Shown: positions 18,431 through 27,719 of the stretch, in pieces
Layout: each line of letters begins with the position of its first letter
How positions within the stretch are numbered: position 1 is the stretch's first letter
Source of the DNA: Pseudomonas sp. Irchel 3A7
Lineage (GTDB): Bacteria; Pseudomonadota; Gammaproteobacteria; Pseudomonadales; Pseudomonadaceae
Direction: 5' to 3'
DNA length: 64,000 bases
Assembly: GCF_900187565.1 (NCBI RefSeq)
Contig: NZ_FYED01000007.1
Coordinates: 62,001 to 126,000, forward strand
The notes under the pieces: generated by a model
Seen by the model: only the letters and a program-made list of their open reading frames with translations
Told to the model about the DNA's origin: nothing
The model's database searches: none
Translations under genes and position numbers: made by a program

Positions 18431-18799
18431 TTATTTGATCAATCGCCAAGTGAACGGGTAACGGTAAGGCACCCCTTCATTGGCTTTCACGCCACCGATG
18501 ATGGTCAAGACCAGCGCACCGATCGCCACCAACCCGAACAGGAAGAACCCGATAATCACCACCATCAGCAGGAAGCAGATGGCCGAGGCAATGGCGACGG
18601 TGATCTGAAAGTTCAGCGCTTCCTTGCCTTGAGCATCGATGAACGGGTCCATCTCGCGCTTCATCTGCCACAGAATCAACGGGCCGATCAGCGTGCCGAA
18701 CGGAATCCAGATTCCCAGCAAGGCGGACAAGTGACAAAACATCGCCCACTGCCGAACCTCTTTGCTCGGGGTGGGAAGCAGCTGTTGCTCATCACTCAT
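18431..18799 (-). CDS. DUF4870-domain membrane protein
   Basis: 122 residues. The pattern RQWAMFCHLSALLG, then GPLILWQMKREMDPFIDAQGKEALNFQ, followed by two long hydrophobic segments (about 68-108) and a C-terminal PYRYPFTWRLI is the DUF4870/Tic20-like family. Predicted inner-membrane protein of unknown function. It is 28 bases downstream of rph on the same strand, a conserved arrangement in pseudomonads (PA5333-PA5334), so the two are likely co-transcribed. Confidence 0.85.
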   Translation of the reverse strand: MSDEQQLLPTPSKEVRQWAMFCHLSALLGIWIPFGTLIGPLILWQMKREMDPFIDAQGKEALNFQITVAIASAICFLLMVVIIGFFLFGLVAIGALVLTIIGGVKANEGVPYRYPFTWRLIK

Positions 18800-18827
18800 G
18801 ACGCCCTCCTTGCCTGCGGTATTCCGA

Positions 18828-19550
18828 TCAGTCAGCCAGTGCAGCCTTTTGCAGATCGAAAATTTCGTTCATGCCTTTCTTGGCCAGTTCCAGCATGGCG
18901 TTCAGCTCTTCAGGCTGGAACGGCGCGCCTTCGGCAGTGCCCTGGACTTCAATGAAACCGCCGGTGCTGGTCATTACGACGTTCAGGTCGGTCTCGGCAG
19001 CCGAATCTTCCAGATAATCGAGGTCGAGCACTGGCTCGCCCTGGTACATGCCGACGGAAACGGCACCGATCATTTGCTTGAGCGGGTCGCCGCCTTTCAG
19101 GCCGCCACGCTTCTTGATCACTTTCAAGGCATCGACCAGAGCAACCATGGCACCGGTGATGGAAGCGGTACGAGTACCGCCGTCGGCCTGGATCACGTCG
19201 CAATCGACGTACAGGGTCACGTCGCCCAGCTTGGACATGTCCAGTGCTGCGCGCAGGGAGCGACCGATCAGGCGCTGGATCTCCAGGGTACGGCCGCCTT
19301 GCTTGCCGCGGCTCGCTTCACGCTGGTTACGCTCGCCGGTGGCGCGCGGCAGCATGCCGTACTCGGCGGTCAACCAACCCTGGCCCTGCCCCTTGAGGAA
19401 ACGCGGCACGCCGTTTTCGACACTGACGGTGCAGATGACTTTGGTATCACCGAACTCGACCAGTACGGATCCCTCGGCGTGTTTGGTGTAGTTGCGGGTA
19501 ATGCGGATCGAGCGGAGCTGATCGGCAGCGCGACCACTTGGACGTTTCAT
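18828..19550 (-). CDS. rph: Ribonuclease PH
   Basis: 240 residues. Begins [15 protein letters not shown] and carries the phosphate-site segment [22 protein letters not shown] and the [19 protein letters not shown] motif. A phosphorolytic 3'-5' exoribonuclease that trims tRNA and other RNA 3' ends. The start is at 19548-19550; upstream in-frame codons to 19802 run through the divergent promoter region and do not resemble the family. A TATAAT box lies at 19587-19592 on the minus strand. Divergent from yicC. Confidence 0.95.
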   Translation of the reverse strand: MKRPSGRAADQLRSIRITRNYTKHAEGSVLVEFGDTKVICTVSVENGVPRFLKGQGQGWLTAEYGMLPRATGERNQREASRGKQGGRTLEIQRLIGRSLRAALDMSKLGDVTLYVDCDVIQADGGTRTASITGAMVALVDALKVIKKRGGLKGGDPLKQMIGAVSVGMYQGEPVLDLDYLEDSAAETDLNVVMTSTGGFIEVQGTAEGAPFQPEELNAMLELAKKGMNEIFDLQKAALAD

Positions 19551-19586
19551 AAGGGATACCTGTACGGGGACGGAAAACTGCGGAGC

Positions 19587-19592
19587 ATTATA
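19587..19592 (-). promoter_or_regulatory. Likely -10 box of rph
   Basis: The minus strand reads a perfect TATAAT at 19592-19587, about 37 bases before the rph start codon. The -35 region (TGCCCA or GTGCCC at about 19610-19616) is poor, so an activator or extended element may contribute. Confidence 0.5.
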
Positions 19593-19620
19593 GAGCTGCC
19601 AGCCACGACTGGGCACTTCT

Positions 19621-19648
19621 AAAAAAAGCCTCCGACGACCGAAGGCTC
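19621..19648 (-). terminator. Terminator-like hairpin upstream of rph, minus orientation
   Basis: On the minus strand AGCCTTCG…CGGAGGCT is followed by seven T residues. It lies upstream of the TATAAT of rph and inside the rph/yicC divergent spacer, so it would stop minus-strand transcripts that start nearer yicC. Confidence 0.55.
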
Positions 19649-19816
19649 TGGATAGCCCGTCGCCGACGGCCTGCAGCCCTTTGTGACACCGTGTGTTTGG
19701 GCGCATCCGCCGCACTGCGCTACAATCCTGCGCCTTTGCTGCCAGTCGGCTTAAATTCATTGATATCGGGTTGCCGGAACATCGTTCCGGGCCGATCTGC
19801 ATTGCGAGGTACCTCC

Positions 19817-20680
19817 ATGGTGCACAGCATGACCGCCTTCGCCCGCGTCGAGAAAGCCGGCGTCCAGGGCACCCTGAGCTGGGAACTGCGCTCGGTCAAC
19901 AGCCGCTACCTGGAACCCCACCTGCGTTTGCCGGAGTCCTTTCGCGACCTCGAAGGCGCCGTCCGCGAGGCGTTGCGCCAGGGCGTGTCCCGGGGCAAGC
20001 TCGAATGCACCCTGCGCTTCACCGAAGAAAACACCGGCAAACCACTGCAAGTGGACCAGGCACGCGCCGCACAACTGGTTGCGGCCGCCGAGACCGTCGC
20101 CAGCCTGATCAAAAATCCGGCAGCGCTGAACCCGCTCGAAGTGCTGGCCTGGCCCGGCGTATTGGTGGGCGACGCGACCGACCCGCAAGCGCTGAACACC
20201 GAAGCACTGGCACTGTTCAACCAGGGCTTGAAAGAGCTCAAGGCCGGCCGCGAGCGCGAAGGCGCGGAGCTGGCGCGGTTGATCAACGATCGCCTGACGT
20301 CCATTGAAGAAGACGTGGTGATCCTGCGCGAACTGGTTCCGCAGATGCTCGCCACCCAGCGCCAGAAAGTGCTCGACCGCTTTGCCGACATGAAGGCCGA
20401 GATGGACCCGCAGCGCCTGGAGCAGGAAATGGTCATGCTCGCGCAAAAAAGCGACGTCGCCGAAGAACTGGATCGCCTGAGCACTCACATCATCGAAGTT
20501 CGCCGGGTCCTCAAATCCGGCGGCGCGGCCGGACGACGCCTGGACTTCCTGATGCAGGAACTCAACCGCGAAGCCAATACACTGGGCTCCAAAGCCTTCG
20601 ACCCGCGCAGCACCCAAGCGGCGGTCAACCTCAAGGTGTTGATCGAGCAGATGCGCGAACAAGTGCAGAATATTGAGTAA
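19817..20680 (+). CDS. yicC: YicC/YloC-family endoribonuclease
   Basis: 287 residues, the usual family length. N-terminal [12 protein letters not shown] and [17 protein letters not shown], and the C-terminal block [14 protein letters not shown] with [21 protein letters not shown] are diagnostic of YicC. E. coli YicC has recently been characterised as an RNase and adaptor in small-RNA turnover; the role in Pseudomonas is not established. The ATG has GAGGT six bases upstream. It lies 12 bases before gmk, a widespread pairing. Confidence 0.93.
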   Translation: MVHSMTAFARVEKAGVQGTLSWELRSVNSRYLEPHLRLPESFRDLEGAVREALRQGVSRGKLECTLRFTEENTGKPLQVDQARAAQLVAAAETVASLIKNPAALNPLEVLAWPGVLVGDATDPQALNTEALALFNQGLKELKAGREREGAELARLINDRLTSIEEDVVILRELVPQMLATQRQKVLDRFADMKAEMDPQRLEQEMVMLAQKSDVAEELDRLSTHIIEVRRVLKSGGAAGRRLDFLMQELNREANTLGSKAFDPRSTQAAVNLKVLIEQMREQVQNIE

Positions 20681-21313
<633 letters not shown>

Positions 21314-21330
21314 TCCACTCTTCCCAAAAC

Positions 21331-21363
21331 CGCTGCAAGGGCTTTACATTGGCACTTGCAGCG
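21331..21363. other. Perfect hairpin between gmk and rpoZ
   Basis: CGCTGCAAG (21331-21339) pairs with CTTGCAGCG (21355-21363) over a 15-base loop. It has no T run and lies 18 bases after the gmk stop, just before the terminator. Confidence 0.5.
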
Positions 21364-21380
21364 CGTTGAAGAGCTTGATC

Positions 21381-21417
21381 AAAAAATCAGCGCTTCCCTA
21401 ATCGCTGGTGATTTTTT
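21381..21417 (+). terminator. Probable terminator between gmk and rpoZ
   Basis: AAAAAATCA…GCG and CGC…TGATTTTTT form an imperfect stem with a T run on both strands, separating the yicC-gmk unit from rpoZ-spoT. Confidence 0.7.
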
Positions 21418-21480
21418 AAACTGTTGAGTCCGCTCGCCCATCCGGGCAGCGCGCATATTGCATTTGCTACGAGGAAGACC

Positions 21481-21744
21481 ATGGCCCGCGTAACCGTTGA
21501 AGACTGCCTAGAACACGTGGATAACCGCTTTGAGCTGGTCATGCTCTCTACCAAGCGTGCCCGTCAACTGGCCACCGGCGGCAAAGAGCCGAAAGTAGCA
21601 TGGGAAAACGACAAGCCTACCGTCGTCGCCCTGCGTGAAATCGCTGAAGGCCTGATCGACTACGCAGCTATCGCCGAAGCCGAAATCGTTGAAGATGAAC
21701 CGCTTTTTGCTGCATTCGAGGACGAGTCCAACGAGGCCGTCTAA
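21481..21744 (+). CDS. rpoZ: DNA-directed RNA polymerase omega subunit
   Basis: 87 residues beginning [20 protein letters not shown], with [12 protein letters not shown], the conserved beta-prime contact region. Omega stabilises RNA polymerase assembly and forms part of a ppGpp site. The ATG at 21481 has GAGGAAG upstream. It is followed 57 bases later by spoT, the standard rpoZ-spoT operon linking polymerase and ppGpp metabolism. Confidence 0.97.
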   Translation: MARVTVEDCLEHVDNRFELVMLSTKRARQLATGGKEPKVAWENDKPTVVALREIAEGLIDYAAIAEAEIVEDEPLFAAFEDESNEAV

Positions 21745-21801
21745 GCCTATGCCTGGTCGACGTAGCACGGCGCGGGAACAAAGCTTTCGGCAGGAGATAT
21801 C

Positions 21802-23907
21802 ATGCCGAGCATAGACGCCCTCGCCGATCGCTTATCGACCTACCTCGGCAATGACCAGGTCAACCTGGTCCGCCGAGCGTATTTCTACGCCGAACAAGCC
21901 CACGACGGCCAACGCCGCCGTAGCGGTGAGGCGTACGTCACGCACCCGCTTGCGGTAGCGAATATTCTTGCCGACATGCATATGGACCATCAAAGCCTGA
22001 TGGCAGCCATGCTGCATGACGTGATCGAAGACACCGGTATTGCCAAGGAAGCGCTACAAGCGCAGTTCGGCGAAACCGTGGCCGAACTGGTCGATGGGGT
22101 CAGCAAACTGACCCAGATGAACTTCGAGACCAAGGCCGAGGCCCAGGCCGAAAACTTCCAGAAAATGGCCATGGCCATGGCTCGCGACATTCGCGTGATC
22201 CTGGTCAAGCTGGCTGACCGCCTGCACAACATGCGCACGCTGGAAGTGTTGTCCGGCGAAAAACGCCGGCGCATCGCCAAGGAAACCCTGGAAATCTATG
22301 CGCCCATCGCCAATCGGCTGGGCATGCACGCCATCCGCATAGAATTCGAAGACCTCGGCTTCAAGGCCATGCACCCGATGCGTTCCGCGCGGATCTACCA
22401 GGCGGTCAAACGCGCCCGGGGCAACCGCAAGGAAATCGTCAACAAGATCGAAGAGTCCCTCAGTCACTGCCTGGCCATCGATGGCATTCAGGGCGAGGTC
22501 AGCGGTCGCCAGAAGCACCTCTACGGCATCTACAAGAAAATGCGCGGCAAGCGTCGGGCTTTCAACGAGATCATGGACGTCTATGCGTTCCGGATCATCG
22601 TCGACAAGGTCGATACCTGCTACCGCGTGCTGGGTGCTGTTCATAATTTGTACAAGCCATTGCCGGGCCGCTTCAAGGATTACATCGCGATCCCCAAGGC
22701 CAACGGCTATCAGTCGCTGCACACCACGCTGTTCGGCATGCACGGTGTTCCGATCGAGATCCAGATCCGCACCCGTGAAATGGAAGAGATGGCCAACAAC
22801 GGCATCGCCGCCCATTGGCTGTACAAATCCAGTGGCGACGAGCAGCCAAAAGGCACTCACGCCCGTGCCCGCCAGTGGGTCAAAGGCGTGCTGGAGATGC
22901 AGCAGCGCGCCGGCAACTCGCTGGAATTCATCGAAAGCGTGAAGATCGACCTGTTCCCGGACGAGGTCTATGTGTTCACGCCAAAGGGCCGGATCATGGA
23001 GTTGCCCAAGGGCTCCACGGCGGTCGACTTCGCTTACGCGGTGCACACCGACGTGGGCAACAGCTGTATTGCCTGTCGGATCAATCGGCGTCTCGCGCCG
23101 CTGTCCGAACCGCTGCAAAGCGGCTCCACCGTGGAAATCGTCAGCGCCCCCGGTGCGCGGCCGAACCCGGCCTGGCTCAACTTCGTGGTCACCGGCAAGG
23201 CGCGCACGCACATCCGCCATGCGCTGAAACTGCAACGCCGTTCCGAGTCCATCAGCCTGGGTGAGCGCTTGCTGAACAAAGTCCTCAACGGTTTCGACAG
23301 CTCGCTGGAGAAAATCCAGGCTGAACGCGTCAAGGCCATGCTCACCGAGTATCGCCTCGAACTGATCGAAGACCTGCTCGAAGACATCGGCCTGGGTAAT
23401 CGCATGGCGTATGTGGTGGCGCGCCGGTTACTCGGCGAGGGCGAACAGTTGCCAAGTCCGGAAGGTCCGCTGGCCATTCGCGGTACTGAAGGCCTGGTAC
23501 TGAGCTACGCCAAGTGCTGTACGCCGATCCCGGGCGATCCGATCGTCGGCCACCTGTCCGCCGGCAAAGGCATGGTCGTGCACCTGGACAACTGCCGCAA
23601 CATCAGCGAAATCCGCCATAACCCGGAAAAGTGCATCCAGCTCTCATGGGCCAAGGATGTCACTGGTGAATTCAATGTCGAACTGCGCGTCGAACTGGAG
23701 CACCAGCGCGGCCTGATCGCCTTGCTGGCCAGCAGCGTCAACGCGGCCGACGGCAACATCGAAAAAATCAGCATGGACGAACGCGATGGTCGCATCAGCG
23801 TGGTCCAACTGGTGGTCAGCGTACACGACCGTGTGCACCTGGCCCGCGTGATCAAGAAACTGCGCGCCCTGACCGGGGTGATCCGCATCACCCGCATGCG
23901 CGCGTAG
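21802..23907 (+). CDS. spoT: Bifunctional (p)ppGpp synthetase/hydrolase SpoT
   Basis: 701 residues with the complete RelA/SpoT layout: HD hydrolase domain (H48 in THPLAVANIL, HD pair at 72-73 in LHDVIEDT), nucleotidyltransferase domain (RIIVDKVDTCYRVLG, RFKDYIAIPKANGYQSLHT), TGS domain about 385-445 (DEVYVFTPKGRIMELPKG), a Cys-containing conserved region (SYAKCCTPIPGD), and a C-terminal ACT domain from about 630. The intact HD residues indicate hydrolase activity, as in SpoT. GAGATAT-type RBS precedes the ATG. Lies between rpoZ and ridA as in P. aeruginosa PA5337-PA5339. Confidence 0.96.
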   Translation: MPSIDALADRLSTYLGNDQVNLVRRAYFYAEQAHDGQRRRSGEAYVTHPLAVANILADMHMDHQSLMAAMLHDVIEDTGIAKEALQAQFGETVAELVDGVSKLTQMNFETKAEAQAENFQKMAMAMARDIRVILVKLADRLHNMRTLEVLSGEKRRRIAKETLEIYAPIANRLGMHAIRIEFEDLGFKAMHPMRSARIYQAVKRARGNRKEIVNKIEESLSHCLAIDGIQGEVSGRQKHLYGIYKKMRGKRRAFNEIMDVYAFRIIVDKVDTCYRVLGAVHNLYKPLPGRFKDYIAIPKANGYQSLHTTLFGMHGVPIEIQIRTREMEEMANNGIAAHWLYKSSGDEQPKGTHARARQWVKGVLEMQQRAGNSLEFIESVKIDLFPDEVYVFTPKGRIMELPKGSTAVDFAYAVHTDVGNSCIACRINRRLAPLSEPLQSGSTVEIVSAPGARPNPAWLNFVVTGKARTHIRHALKLQRRSESISLGERLLNKVLNGFDSSLEKIQAERVKAMLTEYRLELIEDLLEDIGLGNRMAYVVARRLLGEGEQLPSPEGPLAIRGTEGLVLSYAKCCTPIPGDPIVGHLSAGKGMVVHLDNCRNISEIRHNPEKCIQLSWAKDVTGEFNVELRVELEHQRGLIALLASSVNAADGNIEKISMDERDGRISVVQLVVSVHDRVHLARVIKKLRALTGVIRITRMRA

Positions 23908-23934
23908 CCAACCATCAATTACAAGGAGTCATTC

Positions 23935-24315
23935 ATGACCAAGACTGTTATCACCAGCGACAAGGCCCCGGCCGCCATCGGTACTTACTCCCAGGCGATC
24001 AAGGCTGGCAACACCGTCTACATGTCGGGTCAAATTCCTCTGGACCCAAAAACCATGGAGCTGGTTGAAGGCTTCGAAGCCCAAACCGTCCAGGTCTTCG
24101 AGAACCTCAAAGCCGTGGCTGAAGCCGCCGGTGGTTCGTTCAAGGACATCGTCAAACTGAACATCTTCCTCACCGACCTGAGCCACTTCGCCAAGGTCAA
24201 CGAGATCATGGGCAAGTACTTCGACCAGCCTTACCCAGCCCGCGCCGCCATTGGCGTAGCGGCCCTGCCAAAGGGTTCGCAGGTTGAAATGGATGCCATC
24301 CTGGTCATCGAGTAA
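23935..24315 (+). CDS. ridA: RidA-family 2-iminobutanoate/2-iminopropanoate deaminase
   Basis: 126 residues. The family signatures [25 protein letters not shown] and the C-terminal [22 protein letters not shown] are present, including the Arg (in PARAAI) that anchors the substrate carboxylate. RidA hydrolyses reactive enamine/imine products of PLP enzymes such as threonine dehydratase. AAGGAG lies upstream of the ATG. It follows spoT after 27 bases and is probably the last gene of rpoZ-spoT-ridA; a perfect 10-bp hairpin follows at 24322-24344. Confidence 0.95.
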   Translation: MTKTVITSDKAPAAIGTYSQAIKAGNTVYMSGQIPLDPKTMELVEGFEAQTVQVFENLKAVAEAAGGSFKDIVKLNIFLTDLSHFAKVNEIMGKYFDQPYPARAAIGVAALPKGSQVEMDAILVIE

Positions 24316-24321
24316 TGTGTC

Positions 24322-24344
24322 CGGCGCAGCCTCAGGCTGCGCCG
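24322..24344. other. GC-rich perfect hairpin after ridA
   Basis: CGGCGCAGCC / GGCTGCGCCG with a three-base loop, seven bases after the ridA stop. There is no T run, so it may act as an mRNA 3'-end stabiliser or a weak terminator. Confidence 0.55.
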
Positions 24345-24382
24345 ACTGCTCTGCTGTAAAGAAAGCTTGAAAGGATTCCACC

Positions 24383-25123
24383 ATGCGCAAAGCGCTTGCT
24401 CTCTCGCTGCTCGCCCTGCTTCTGGGCGGTTGTGCCAGCGACCCTGCCGACCGAGATATCAGCGGCACCTGGATCAATCAGGTGGCGATTGATGCTGCAT
24501 CCAAGGGCCTCCCCCTGCGCGAAGCGCTCCAGGCTTATGGCCCGAACCTGGAATGGGACGTCAACACCAAGGCCGGTCAGGCCCGTTACACCAATGGCTT
24601 TGAAAATGTCGACGGCAAGCTGCTGGGCGAAGAGTCCGGCGCCTGGAAAATCGACTTTTACGGCAGTTCCGGCAGTGAACTGAAGCGCGACGGCAAACAA
24701 CTGAGCCAGGCCGCGACCGAGAACGAACCCGCACAGGTCTTCGACCGCGCATTGATCCCGGTGCCGGATGGCGCACCGATTGGTGCCAGCTTCGAACGCG
24801 CGTTGTATTCGGCCTACATGGGCGGAAGCTGGAAAGTCATCAGCGGCCCCGGCGAAGGCAACACCGTTCAGTTTCAGGCTGACGGCCAGGTGACCGGCCT
24901 CCAGGGCGCTGATCGTTATGCATTGTGCCTGGCCGGTGATTGCGCCTCGATGAGTGGCGGCAACGACAACATGTGGCTGCAACTCAATGGCCAGGGAAAT
25001 CCATGGATCTTTGCGCGCAAAGGCAAAGAGCTGGAAATCTTCCAGGTTGTGAATACCGCCTTGGCGGATGAAATGCCTCAGTTCACGCCGGGGGATCGCA
25101 AGTGGTTGCTGGAAAAGCAGTAA
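24383..25123 (+). CDS. Conserved Pseudomonas lipoprotein of unknown function
   Basis: 246 residues starting with a lipoprotein signal peptide (MRKALALSLLALLLGGC, lipobox LGGC near residue 17). The mature part begins ASDPADRDISGTWINQ and has two related beta-rich halves: RYTNGFENVDGKLLGEESGAW and VQFQADGQVTGLQGADRYALC, which look like repeats of a lipocalin-like or META-like strand pattern. I do not recognise a biochemical role. A similar gene occupies this place in P. aeruginosa (PA5340). The strong ribosome binding site AAAGGA precedes the ATG. Confidence 0.75.
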   Translation: MRKALALSLLALLLGGCASDPADRDISGTWINQVAIDAASKGLPLREALQAYGPNLEWDVNTKAGQARYTNGFENVDGKLLGEESGAWKIDFYGSSGSELKRDGKQLSQAATENEPAQVFDRALIPVPDGAPIGASFERALYSAYMGGSWKVISGPGEGNTVQFQADGQVTGLQGADRYALCLAGDCASMSGGNDNMWLQLNGQGNPWIFARKGKELEIFQVVNTALADEMPQFTPGDRKWLLEKQ

Positions 25124-25151
25124 CCCGGGTCTAACTGCAAAGAAGGTCCCA

Positions 25152-25241
25152 TGTGGGAGCGAGCCTGCTCGCGAAGGGGGCGAAACATTCGACATCTCTG
25201 TTGACTGTTACATCGCTTTCGCGAGCAGGCTCGCTCCCACA
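25152..25241. repeat. REPIN (GCGAGCCTGCTCGC class)
   Basis: Arm 25152-25174 and inverse arm 25219-25241, between the convergent lipoprotein gene and the epimerase-like gene. Confidence 0.9.
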
Positions 25242-25263
25242 GTTGTTATGGGGTGATTGGAAT

Positions 25264-26121
25264 TCAGCAGCGTCCTTCGAGGATCGCGGCATAACCCTCG
25301 CGGAAGCTCGGGTACTTCGGCGCCCATCCCAACGCCTTCGCCCTCGCATTACTGCAGCGCTTGCTCCCGGTGCGGCGCACAGTGGCGTCGTCCGCCCATT
25401 CGGTCACGCCCAGATACTCACGCAACCAGCCCACCACATCCGCCAGCGCTGCCGGTGCGTCATCGACACCGATGTACACATCATCCAGCGCCACGCCACG
25501 CCGATCCGCCTCAAGCAGGCACGCCATCAACCCGGCGGCGTCGTCGGCATGAATCCGATTGGCGTACAAAGGCGGATCGACAGCCACGCGATAACCACGG
25601 CGCACCTGGGTCAGCAACCACTCACGGCCCGGACCGTAAATGCCGGTCAAACGCACGATGCTCGCCGGGATGCCACTATCAAGGGCAATCTGCTCGGCTT
25701 CGAGCATCACCCGCCCTGAATAGCCAGCCGCGACCGTTGGCGACTTCTCGTCAACCCACTCACCCTCTTGCTGACCGTAAACGCTGCTGCTGGAAACGAA
25801 CAGCAGGCGATTGGGCACCTGCCCGTAGTCGTCCAGCCACTCGAGCACGTGCTTCAAGCCTTGAATGTAAGCAGCGCGGTAACCGGCCTCATCGTGATCA
25901 GTGGCGGCTGCGCAGTACACCAGGTAATCCACCGCACCAATCGGCCAGGTCGCCGGACATTCCTTGTTGAACAAGTCGCCGGCAACGCCAACCACACCCT
26001 GGGGCAGGCGCGAGATGTCGCGCCGCAGGCCATGAACCTCCCAACCGGCGGTCAACAATTGCGTGGCCAGACGGCTGCCGACATCACCGCAACCGGCGAT
26101 CAAAACAGAAGGCGCGGACAT
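25264..26121 (-). CDS. NAD(P)-binding SDR/epimerase-family protein (YeeZ-like)
   Basis: 285 residues. Rossmann nucleotide-binding motif IAGCGDVGSRLA at about 7-18, then LVYCAAATDHDEAGY and the SSSSVYGQQEGEWVDE segment in which S, Y and neighbouring K-like positions replace the usual YxxxK triad. The classical YxxxK is not obvious (SGRVMLEAEQ follows), as in the YeeZ/atypical-extended SDR group. The enzymatic substrate is unknown. The gene is divergent from exbB. Confidence 0.8.
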   Translation of the reverse strand: MSAPSVLIAGCGDVGSRLATQLLTAGWEVHGLRRDISRLPQGVVGVAGDLFNKECPATWPIGAVDYLVYCAAATDHDEAGYRAAYIQGLKHVLEWLDDYGQVPNRLLFVSSSSVYGQQEGEWVDEKSPTVAAGYSGRVMLEAEQIALDSGIPASIVRLTGIYGPGREWLLTQVRRGYRVAVDPPLYANRIHADDAAGLMACLLEADRRGVALDDVYIGVDDAPAALADVVGWLREYLGVTEWADDATVRRTGSKRCSNARAKALGWAPKYPSFREGYAAILEGRC

Positions 26122-26209
26122 CAGAAAACTCCCCTTGGAAACGGACAGACTAGCGCCGGCAATGGACGAGCGGCTAGCAATACAGGAAAAAAAGATACTC
26201 TATTACTTC

Positions 26210-26236
26210 TGTTAACAAGAATTACTTGCAATAATA
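26210..26236. promoter_or_regulatory. Candidate Fur-type site upstream of exbB
   Basis: The AT-rich stretch around AATTACTTGCAATAAT forms an inverted repeat (ATTA.TTGCAA.TAAT) resembling a degenerate Fur box. exbB-exbD-tonB operons are iron regulated in other pseudomonads. The match to the 19-bp consensus is only partial. Confidence 0.35.
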
Positions 26237-26309
26237 CGCGCCACTTTTGTTCTCGGCCTTACGAGGCCTGGAAGAGCATCATCGTTTTTCTATCTCAGGT
26301 CCGGCCAGC

Positions 26310-27284
26310 ATGACACGCAATCAAATCCCCGCTTCGCCAACCAAACGACCTCGCGCCTGGAGCGCGGTGGCCGCCCTGCTGCTCAGCCTGATGCTGGCAC
26401 CGACCGCGGCGTTCGCTGACGCACAAACACCCGCCACCCCGACCGCTACTGCAGCGGCCCCGGCTGACCACGCCGCCCCCGCTGCTGCTCCTGCCGCAAC
26501 CGATCCGGCCCAGGCAGCACCTGCACAAGAAGCGCTCGGTGAAGACGTTCCTGAAGTCCTCGAAGCCGACAATAGCCTGGGCATGGCCCATGACCTGTCT
26601 CCGTGGGGCATGTACCAGAACGCCGACATCATCGTGAAGATCGTGATGATCGGCCTGGCGATCGCCTCGATCATCACCTGGACCATCTGGATTGCCAAAG
26701 GCTTCGAGCTGATGGGCGCCAAGCGTCGTCTGCGCAACGAAATCGTACACCTGAAGAAAGCCGCCACGCTCAAGGAAGCCGCCGCATCGGCAACCAAACC
26801 AGGCACCCTGGCCAACCTCTTGGTACATGACGCCCTGGAAGAGATGCATTTGTCGGTCAGCAGCCGCGAGAAAGAAGGCATCAAGGAACGCGTCAGCTTC
26901 CGCCTTGAGCGCCTGGTGGCCGCCTGCGGTCGCAACATGAGCAGCGGCACCGGCGTACTCGCCACCATCGGCTCCACCGCGCCGTTCGTCGGCCTGTTCG
27001 GTACCGTATGGGGCATCATGAACAGCTTCATCGGCATCGCCAAAACCCAGACCACCAACCTCGCCGTCGTGGCTCCCGGCATCGCCGAAGCCCTGCTGGC
27101 GACTGCCCTCGGTCTGGTCGCGGCGATTCCTGCGGTGGTGATCTACAACGTGTTTGCCCGCTCCATCGCCGGTTACAAGGCGCAAGTGTCCGACGCTTCG
27201 GCAGAAGTCCTGCTGCTGGTCAGCCGCGACCTCGATCACCAGCCTGAGCGCAGCTCGCAACCGCACATGGTGAAAGTGGGGTAA
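26310..27284 (+). CDS. exbB: TonB-system energiser protein ExbB
   Basis: 324 residues. Signal-like N-terminus, then a long Ala/Pro/Thr-rich periplasmic stretch (about 35-85), one membrane segment (IVKIVMIGLAIASIITWTIW), a large cytoplasmic loop, and two further membrane segments around GSTAPFVGLFGTVWGIMNSF and LATALGLVAAIPAVVIYN, which are the conserved MotA/TolQ/ExbB core. The Ala/Pro-rich N-terminal extension is characteristic of Pseudomonas ExbB. It channels proton motive force with ExbD to TonB for outer-membrane siderophore uptake. The ATG at 26310 has AGGT upstream; earlier in-frame codons belong to the leader. Confidence 0.94.
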   Translation: MTRNQIPASPTKRPRAWSAVAALLLSLMLAPTAAFADAQTPATPTATAAAPADHAAPAAAPAATDPAQAAPAQEALGEDVPEVLEADNSLGMAHDLSPWGMYQNADIIVKIVMIGLAIASIITWTIWIAKGFELMGAKRRLRNEIVHLKKAATLKEAAASATKPGTLANLLVHDALEEMHLSVSSREKEGIKERVSFRLERLVAACGRNMSSGTGVLATIGSTAPFVGLFGTVWGIMNSFIGIAKTQTTNLAVVAPGIAEALLATALGLVAAIPAVVIYNVFARSIAGYKAQVSDASAEVLLLVSRDLDHQPERSSQPHMVKVG

Positions 27285-27290
27285 TCGGCC

Positions 27291-27719
27291 ATGGGCCTGC
27301 ATTTGAAAGAAGGGGCAGACGACGATCTGTCCGAGAACCACGAAATCAACGTCACGCCGTTCATCGACGTGATGCTGGTGCTGTTGATCATTTTCATGGT
27401 GGCGGCCCCGCTGGCCACCGTGGATATCAAGGTCGACCTGCCTGCGTCCACCGCCAAACCGGCACCGCGGCCGGAGAAGCCGGTGTTCCTCAGCGTCAAG
27501 GCTGACCAACGCCTGTTCCTGGGCGAAGAGGAAGTGAAGGCTGAAGCACTCGGCGCAACGCTCGACGCCAGGACTCAGGGCAAGAAAGACACGACGATCT
27601 TCTTCCAGGCCGATAAAGGCGTGGATTACGGCGACCTGATGAGCGTGATGGACAACCTGCGCTCGGCCGGTTATCTGAAGGTCGGTCTGGTTGGACTCGA
27701 GACGGCAGTCAAGAAATGA
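27291..27719 (+). CDS. exbD: TonB-system protein ExbD
   Basis: 142 residues: short cytoplasmic tail, one membrane helix (NVTPFIDVMLVLLIIFMVAAPL, split here as NVTPFIDVMLV and LLIIFMVAAP) with the proton-carrying Asp in FIDVML, then a periplasmic domain. Works with ExbB to harness the proton gradient. Six bases after exbB; its stop codon overlaps the tonB start (ATGA at 27716-27719), indicating translational coupling. Confidence 0.95.
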   Translation: MGLHLKEGADDDLSENHEINVTPFIDVMLVLLIIFMVAAPLATVDIKVDLPASTAKPAPRPEKPVFLSVKADQRLFLGEEEVKAEALGATLDARTQGKKDTTIFFQADKGVDYGDLMSVMDNLRSAGYLKVGLVGLETAVKK

